Assembly (NCBI GenBank): GCA_013398055.1
Contig: VZRS01014884.1
Location: 1-64,000 of the forward strand
DNA: 64,000 bases
Reading direction: 5' to 3'
Source: Ifrita kowaldi
Lineage: Eukaryota > Chordata > Aves > Passeriformes > Cinclosomatidae
Shown here: positions 61,701 through 64,000 of the stretch, piece after piece
How positions within the stretch are numbered: position 1 is the stretch's first letter
Layout of the letters: each line of letters begins with the position of its first letter
Notes under the pieces: generated by a model
What the model was told of the DNA's origin: nothing
The model's database searches: none
What the model saw: the letters and a program-made list of their open reading frames with translations, nothing else
Made by a program: the position numbers and the translations under genes

Positions 61701-63755
61701 TTCAAGTTAAACGTGATGCGTTCGCGTGGGTTAATGGGACTGAACTATAAAATCTAATGTAGCCTGTGGAATACAGAACTTGCTTTCATCATTCTCCTAA
61801 GTTATATCCACATCAGACGTCAGAAATAGTCGTTGTTAAAGGTGTGTATATCAAACTATAATTTGTATGTTGTTCTGATTCCTGTTTCTCTGCTTTAGGC
61901 CAGGACTATGATAGCACTTGGACTTGGCGTTGCAACTGTTGCATTTGCAGGTAAGGTAAATTATCTGTGGAACTCTCACTTGTGAGCTGCGGTTTCCAAA
62001 AGGGTTAATGAAATTTTTATGAATATAAATAGTGGAAAGTGGAAAGGTTGCTTGAGAGTACTATGGAAAATTATGTCCACCTATAGTTCCTGTCCCTTCA
62101 AAGTCATAAATTCCAAAATTCTTTTTGAAAAAGGTGGAGAAAGATGGAGAATGTAATTTTATGGACAGCAGCTAAAAGGTTCCATCTGCTTTTCGTCTGC
62201 AAAATGAAAGGTGAAAAGCTTATTTTCTTAATAACATATTGCAGTGTGGAGGTTTTTTAGTACAGAAGAGTGCAACAAGATCCTGTGATGTGAAGGTGAT
62301 GCTTGACAATTTCGAATAGAGGAAAATAAAAGGTTTTAGTGACTAGTGATTTATCATACGAACCGTTTCCATACTGCATTGTTTATTACCTGTACTCTTT
62401 GCATCTGGACTGTTTGTTACTCTGAAAAACAGGTTCTAGTTTGAACACAGGGCATGAGTTTAACATGATTTATACCTTGGGTTACTTGGTCTAGATAACT
62501 GTGGTCTGTTCTTGTTTTGAAATATACAAATCGATTTCTGTTATTTTTGGTATACAAAACCAACCATGGTCAGCTATGTACAAGTGCATGCACCAAGAAT
62601 AGATTTAATAGATGAACAAATTGCACAGTACTTCAGCACGTGTTTGGTGGGTACAGTTGTGTTGTTTTTGTGATTAGGGGAAGGAAAGACAAGACCTTTG
62701 GTGATGTACACCCATTAAGCAGTTGGCTTATCTATTTGTATAGAAGCAGGAGAGGAATGCTCATGGAATTTCTTCTGCTGATTGAGCTGAAGAATTAATG
62801 GCAGCTAGCAAAATAATGGTTAACAGCATTAAGTGAGGTAATGATTCACAGCATTTCAGCAGAGATGCTCTAAATGTGGTTTTAACTTCTGTGTTGACAT
62901 AGGCACAGGCTTAGATCACTAAAACATGGACACATTATGTGTTTTAAGAATGAATGCAAAATGCTATTTGAATGAAGCAGAGCCACATTTTATAAATAGT
63001 TTTTCCACTGTGTGTAATAGTAAGTTACATTGCTAATGAATAGTTAAAGCAACTGGGGAGAGAGGATTTACATGGGAAATCCTCCAGTAACATGGCATAA
63101 ATCTTGGTTCTGAAGTTGATAGACCAGCTTTGTACTTGTGAGAACACAGTCTTACCAGGATCCCTCTAGCCTTTCCTAGCTATAGACATTCAGTACTAGT
63201 GGGGAGTTGAAGGGCTCTGAATCCCAGAAGATCATCTCTTTGTAACAAAATTAAAAATGCAGTATTTACAAGGTGTGTGATTAAGCATACAGCATCACAG
63301 CAAGAAATGTGTAGTACATGGGTTTCTTTTTCTGAAGATATAACCTTTGAACACTATTTAATAAATAATGTATATCCAAGGCTAATGTTTCAAACTGCCC
63401 TTTTTCTTAAAGATCACAAGGCAGATATCTTAATTTATCATATGGAAATGTATTTAAATCTGTTTATGTAGTGAGTTAATAGTGAGTAAACACAATGGAT
63501 CTTTGCAGGTTTTTAGGTTTTTAGATGCAGTATACTAAAATTCTTCTCCCTCTCCCAATAGTTGGGGTTTTTTTTAAACCAAAATTCTTTCTGCTGTAAG
63601 ATGATGAGCATAAGTTGGAGCTTGTTTGTAGGGATTTTTTGCATTTTAGTGAATATTTCATTTAACCTCCATCTTTTTCAGGTCGTTATGCTTTCCGCCT
63701 TTGGAAACCATTGGAGCAGGCAATTACAGAGGCAGCAAAGAGGATTTCAACTTCT
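55309..63755 (+). CDS. DNAJC15: DNAJC15 (MCJ), N-terminal part; continues beyond the window
   Basis: Three exons (55309-55410, 61899-61950, 63682-63755) join to 228 nt, 76 codons with no stop. The protein begins MEGAAAPAEGLRYAEYTRA. Then come an exposed linker, a transmembrane helix at about residues 37-51 (MIALGLGVATVAFAG) and the strongly conserved GRYAFRLWKPLEQAITEAAK. These match human DNAJC15 as I remember it (ESLRYAEY, GLGVAALAFAGRYAFRIWKPLEQ). The family protein is about 150 residues, sits in the mitochondrial inner membrane with its C-terminal J domain in the matrix, interacts with the TIM23 import motor and represses respiratory complex I. The J domain (HPD motif) is not in the window. 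The paralogue DNAJC19 is excluded by the longer N-terminus and by the EPSTI1 neighbour. Confidence 0.94.
55411..61898 (+). other. DNAJC15 intron 1
   Basis: About 6.5 kb. The first 300 bp belong to the CpG island; a possible LTR follows at 55.68-56.23 kb. From 56.3 to 61.9 kb I see AT-rich sequence with small TTTA and poly-T runs (for example 59031-59041 and 60070-60090) and no recognisable element or exon. Confidence 0.85.
55680..56230 (-). mobile_element. Possible LTR-like segment in DNAJC15 intron 1
   Basis: Read on the minus strand it has an AATAAA signal (near 55703-55709), a CT-rich block complementary to GGAAGAGGGAGAGGAAG, and a GC-rich upstream half (GGAGGCGCC, CCGCCCAGAAG on the plus strand). 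This layout resembles an avian ERV LTR and the segment at 47.3 kb. Ends are approximate and the family is not identified. Confidence 0.35.
61899..61950 (+). CDS. DNAJC15: DNAJC15 exon 2 (transmembrane helix)
   Basis: A 52-nt exon with acceptor CTGCTTTAG and donor GTAAGG, phase 0 to 1. It encodes ARTMIALGLGVATVAFA plus the first base of the Gly codon. This is the single membrane helix with small-residue (GxG) packing typical of DNAJC15/DNAJC19. Confidence 0.94.
61951..63681 (+). other. DNAJC15 intron 2
   Basis: About 1.7 kb of AT-rich sequence without recognisable repeats. A good pyrimidine tract precedes exon 3. Confidence 0.85.
63682..63755 (+). CDS. DNAJC15: DNAJC15 exon 3
   Basis: A 74-nt exon with acceptor TCTTTTTCAG and donor GTAAGT, phase 1 to 0. 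It encodes RYAFRLWKPLEQAITEAA then KRISTS, nearly identical to human apart from a few conservative changes. The next exon is beyond 64000. Confidence 0.95.
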
Positions 63756-64000
63756 GTAAGTTTAGATATTACTTTATGATAAATTTATGATTTTGTATTT
63801 CAAGTATTCAGAAAGGAGATATTTTATGTTAAATACAGTTAAGTGTCACATAGACACCTGTCTTTTCCCAGGGTAGGGCTGCCCCCTGCTGTGTAAGTTC
63901 TGGCATGTTGTCTGCTATATTTTAAATCCCTGTGGATGAAGCTGTATCAAAACTGATAAACAGTTGTAGTTTTTTCTGTTGATGTGCCTTGTTTTGGAAC
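63756..64000 (+). other. Start of DNAJC15 intron 3
   Basis: 245 bp after the exon 3 donor, cut by the window edge. Nothing further is recognisable. Confidence 0.85.

Noticed and set aside
63562..63759. Plus-strand open frame overlapping DNAJC15 exon 3
   Set aside because: It is in a different frame; the conserved GRYAFRLWKPLEQ reading and splice sites identify the correct frame.

Overview
The window is vertebrate nuclear DNA, almost certainly from a bird. The evidence is short exons separated by long AT-rich introns, several CR1 (chicken repeat 1) LINE copies with the typical 3' end, an avian-type endogenous-retrovirus LTR, and two genes that are neighbours on human chromosome 13q14 (from memory). 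There are no bacterial-type operons, CRISPR arrays or phage modules.

Layout. From about 46.9 kb down to 4.5 kb, on the minus strand, lies a gene I recognise as EPSTI1 (epithelial-stromal interaction 1). Ten coding exons can be joined from the sequence itself. Every junction is GT/AG, all phases agree, and the model totals 915 nt (304 residues), close to the human protein of about 307 residues. From 55.3 kb to the right edge, on the plus strand, are the first three coding exons of DNAJC15 (MCJ), a mitochondrial inner-membrane J protein. Its J domain lies outside the window. The two genes are divergent and separated by 8.4 kb. DNAJC15 starts in a CpG island. The EPSTI1 start has none, but about 90 bp upstream it has an exact ETS/IRF composite match (GGAANNGAAA) that is also one mismatch from an ISRE, which fits an interferon-responsive gene.

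Repeats. Six recognisable CR1 copies (four plus-oriented, two minus-oriented), two decayed CR1 ORF2 relics, one good LTR near 40.0-40.6 kb with a partial relative at 50.1 kb, and four weaker LTR-like segments (21.1, 47.3, 54.6 and 55.7 kb). There is also a nested tandem duplication at 25.85-26.29 kb, a long AC microsatellite at 52.7 kb, a GT microsatellite at 47.4 kb and a 20-base assembly gap at 43,543-43,562.

Most interesting points. The EPSTI1 coiled coil appears to be built from a three-exon block (84 nt, 74 nt, then a NNxFLxRL-type exon) present twice with the same intron phases. The present stop codon lies 10 nt before a consensus splice donor. I found no evidence of a wholly new molecular system; the window is mainly two conserved genes plus ordinary avian repeats. 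Species, chromosome and expression cannot be read from the sequence.
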